Of a stretch of DNA of 5,768 nt, positions 5,397 to 5,768 are shown piece after piece. Positions within the stretch are counted from its first letter, which is position 1. Each line of letters opens with the position of its first letter. Origin of the DNA: Anaerolineae bacterium (lineage in GTDB: Bacteria > Chloroflexota > Anaerolineae > 4572-78 > NAK82); the NCBI GenBank assembly GCA_030598425.1, contig JAUVPY010000203.1, forward strand, positions 1 to 5,768, given 5' to 3'. A program made the translations under genes and the position numbers. The notes under the pieces are model-generated. The model made no database searches, had not been told where the DNA came from, and saw only the letters and a program-made list of their open reading frames with translations.

Positions 5397-5402
5397 AAAA
5401 AA

Positions 5403-5647
5403 GGCAATGCCGCAAAAGTCACCCTGTGAAGCCCTGATGCACCGTAGCCTCTGTCCACAGCAAGATGGGCCTATGTGGGGCAATCACCTGCCAACACTGC
5501 AGATCGAGACCGCTATGTGGAGCGATTGAGACGATATGGTCATCAGTGAAGCGGTCCAGTGGGATCTCCGCCACAATTCGCTATCGTCTAACAGACTGTC
5601 GTTGTGCCCCTGACTTAGGCTCACAGGGTTAGTTTTGCGGAACTGCC
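5403..5647. mobile_element. MITE-like element or IS remnant with ~30-bp terminal inverted repeats
   Basis: The left end 5403-5433 and the reverse complement of the right end 5618-5647 match at 26 of 31 alignment columns (4 mismatches, one gap). Shared blocks are GGCA, CCGCAAAA, ACCCTGTGA and GCC. The whole is 245 bp, too short for a transposase, and I recognise no transposase remnant inside. It fits a miniature inverted-repeat element mobilised in trans, or an internally deleted insertion sequence. No clear target-site duplication is visible: the left flank is AAAAAA and the right flank AATAAG. Inside, CTATGTGG occurs twice (5472-5479 and 5514-5521). The IS family cannot be named from the ends alone. 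Confidence 0.65.
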
Positions 5648-5768
5648 AATAAGCACTTGTTGATTGATCCTGACCACAACGTTGCGTATTTCTATCGCAC
5701 CGCTATCTGTGGATTGTGCCCTAGCGGTCTGGAAGGTCAAGCCCTTCGAGAGTCGCCTCGTTGTCAAC
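5648..5768. other. Right-edge sequence without an assignable gene
   Basis: I see no supported gene here. ACCGCTA (5699-5705) and TAGCGGT (5722-5728) form a 7-bp inverted repeat. Two frames are open at the window edge: a + strand frame of about 35 codons with no Shine-Dalgarno, and a minus-strand frame of 15 codons stopping at 5721-5723. Either could be the end of a gene lying mainly outside the window, but both are too short to call. Confidence 0.3.

Noticed and set aside
5147..5458. Minus-strand ORF spanning the end of the B12-carrier gene and the left part of the mobile element
   Set aside because: It crosses the hairpin and the terminal inverted repeat, overlaps the real gene antisense, and resembles no transposase.
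5465..5632. 55-codon + strand ORF rich in Cys (contains CQHC and two LCGAI segments)
   Set aside because: It has no Shine-Dalgarno, lies inside the inverted-repeat element with its stop within the right terminal repeat, and the repeated LCGAI comes from a short DNA repeat rather than a recognisable domain.

Overview
The window looks like chromosomal DNA of a GC-rich (roughly 55-60 % by eye) bacterium, most probably a member of the Chloroflexota (Anaerolineae-like). The evidence is indirect: a secreted protein ending in a 'YFPLILKG'-type tail, which I associate with exported Chloroflexota proteins, and heptameric CAGTxxx intergenic repeats of a kind seen in Chloroflexota and cyanobacteria. Promoters are near-perfect sigma-70 type. 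All three clear genes lie on the + strand, but each of the last two has its own promoter, so this is not a single operon.

Layout. (1) 27-2642: an 871-residue ATP/PEP-dikinase-family enzyme with an N-terminal ATP-grasp-like domain, a central domain and a C-terminal swivelling phosphohistidine domain. This is the architecture and length of rifampin phosphotransferases rather than true PEP synthase. (2) 2643-2866: an intergenic region with a consensus promoter and a possible 13-codon leader ORF. (3) 2867-3307: an Rrf2-family regulator with the Cys3-His ligand set of IscR. (4) 3321-3948: a promoter, a cobalamin riboswitch with a clear intrinsic terminator, and a second structured leader that locks a strong Shine-Dalgarno sequence inside a hairpin. 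(5) 3949-5337: a secreted protein with an N-terminal transcobalamin-C-terminal-like (DUF4430-type) domain and a C-terminal alpha/alpha-toroid repeat domain. Together these are the two halves of eukaryotic intrinsic factor/transcobalamin in swapped order. (6) 5338-5768: a 17-bp perfect hairpin abutting a 245-bp element with about 30-bp terminal inverted repeats (MITE-like), then unassigned sequence.

How it works together: the riboswitch supplies independent support for the downstream protein, because a B12-sensing RNA drives a gene whose product resembles extracellular B12 carriers. The likely function is capture of cobalamin (or a related corrinoid) outside the membrane, with expression set by intracellular B12. 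The most unusual features are in the RNA. The peripheral arm of the aptamer is built from an inverted pair of heptamer tandem repeats. The 5' strand of the P1 helix is also duplicated exactly (9 nt) downstream of the aptamer, which creates a strand-exchange competitor next to an antiterminator/terminator pair. I see no functional link of the first gene or the Rrf2 regulator to B12 beyond adjacency.
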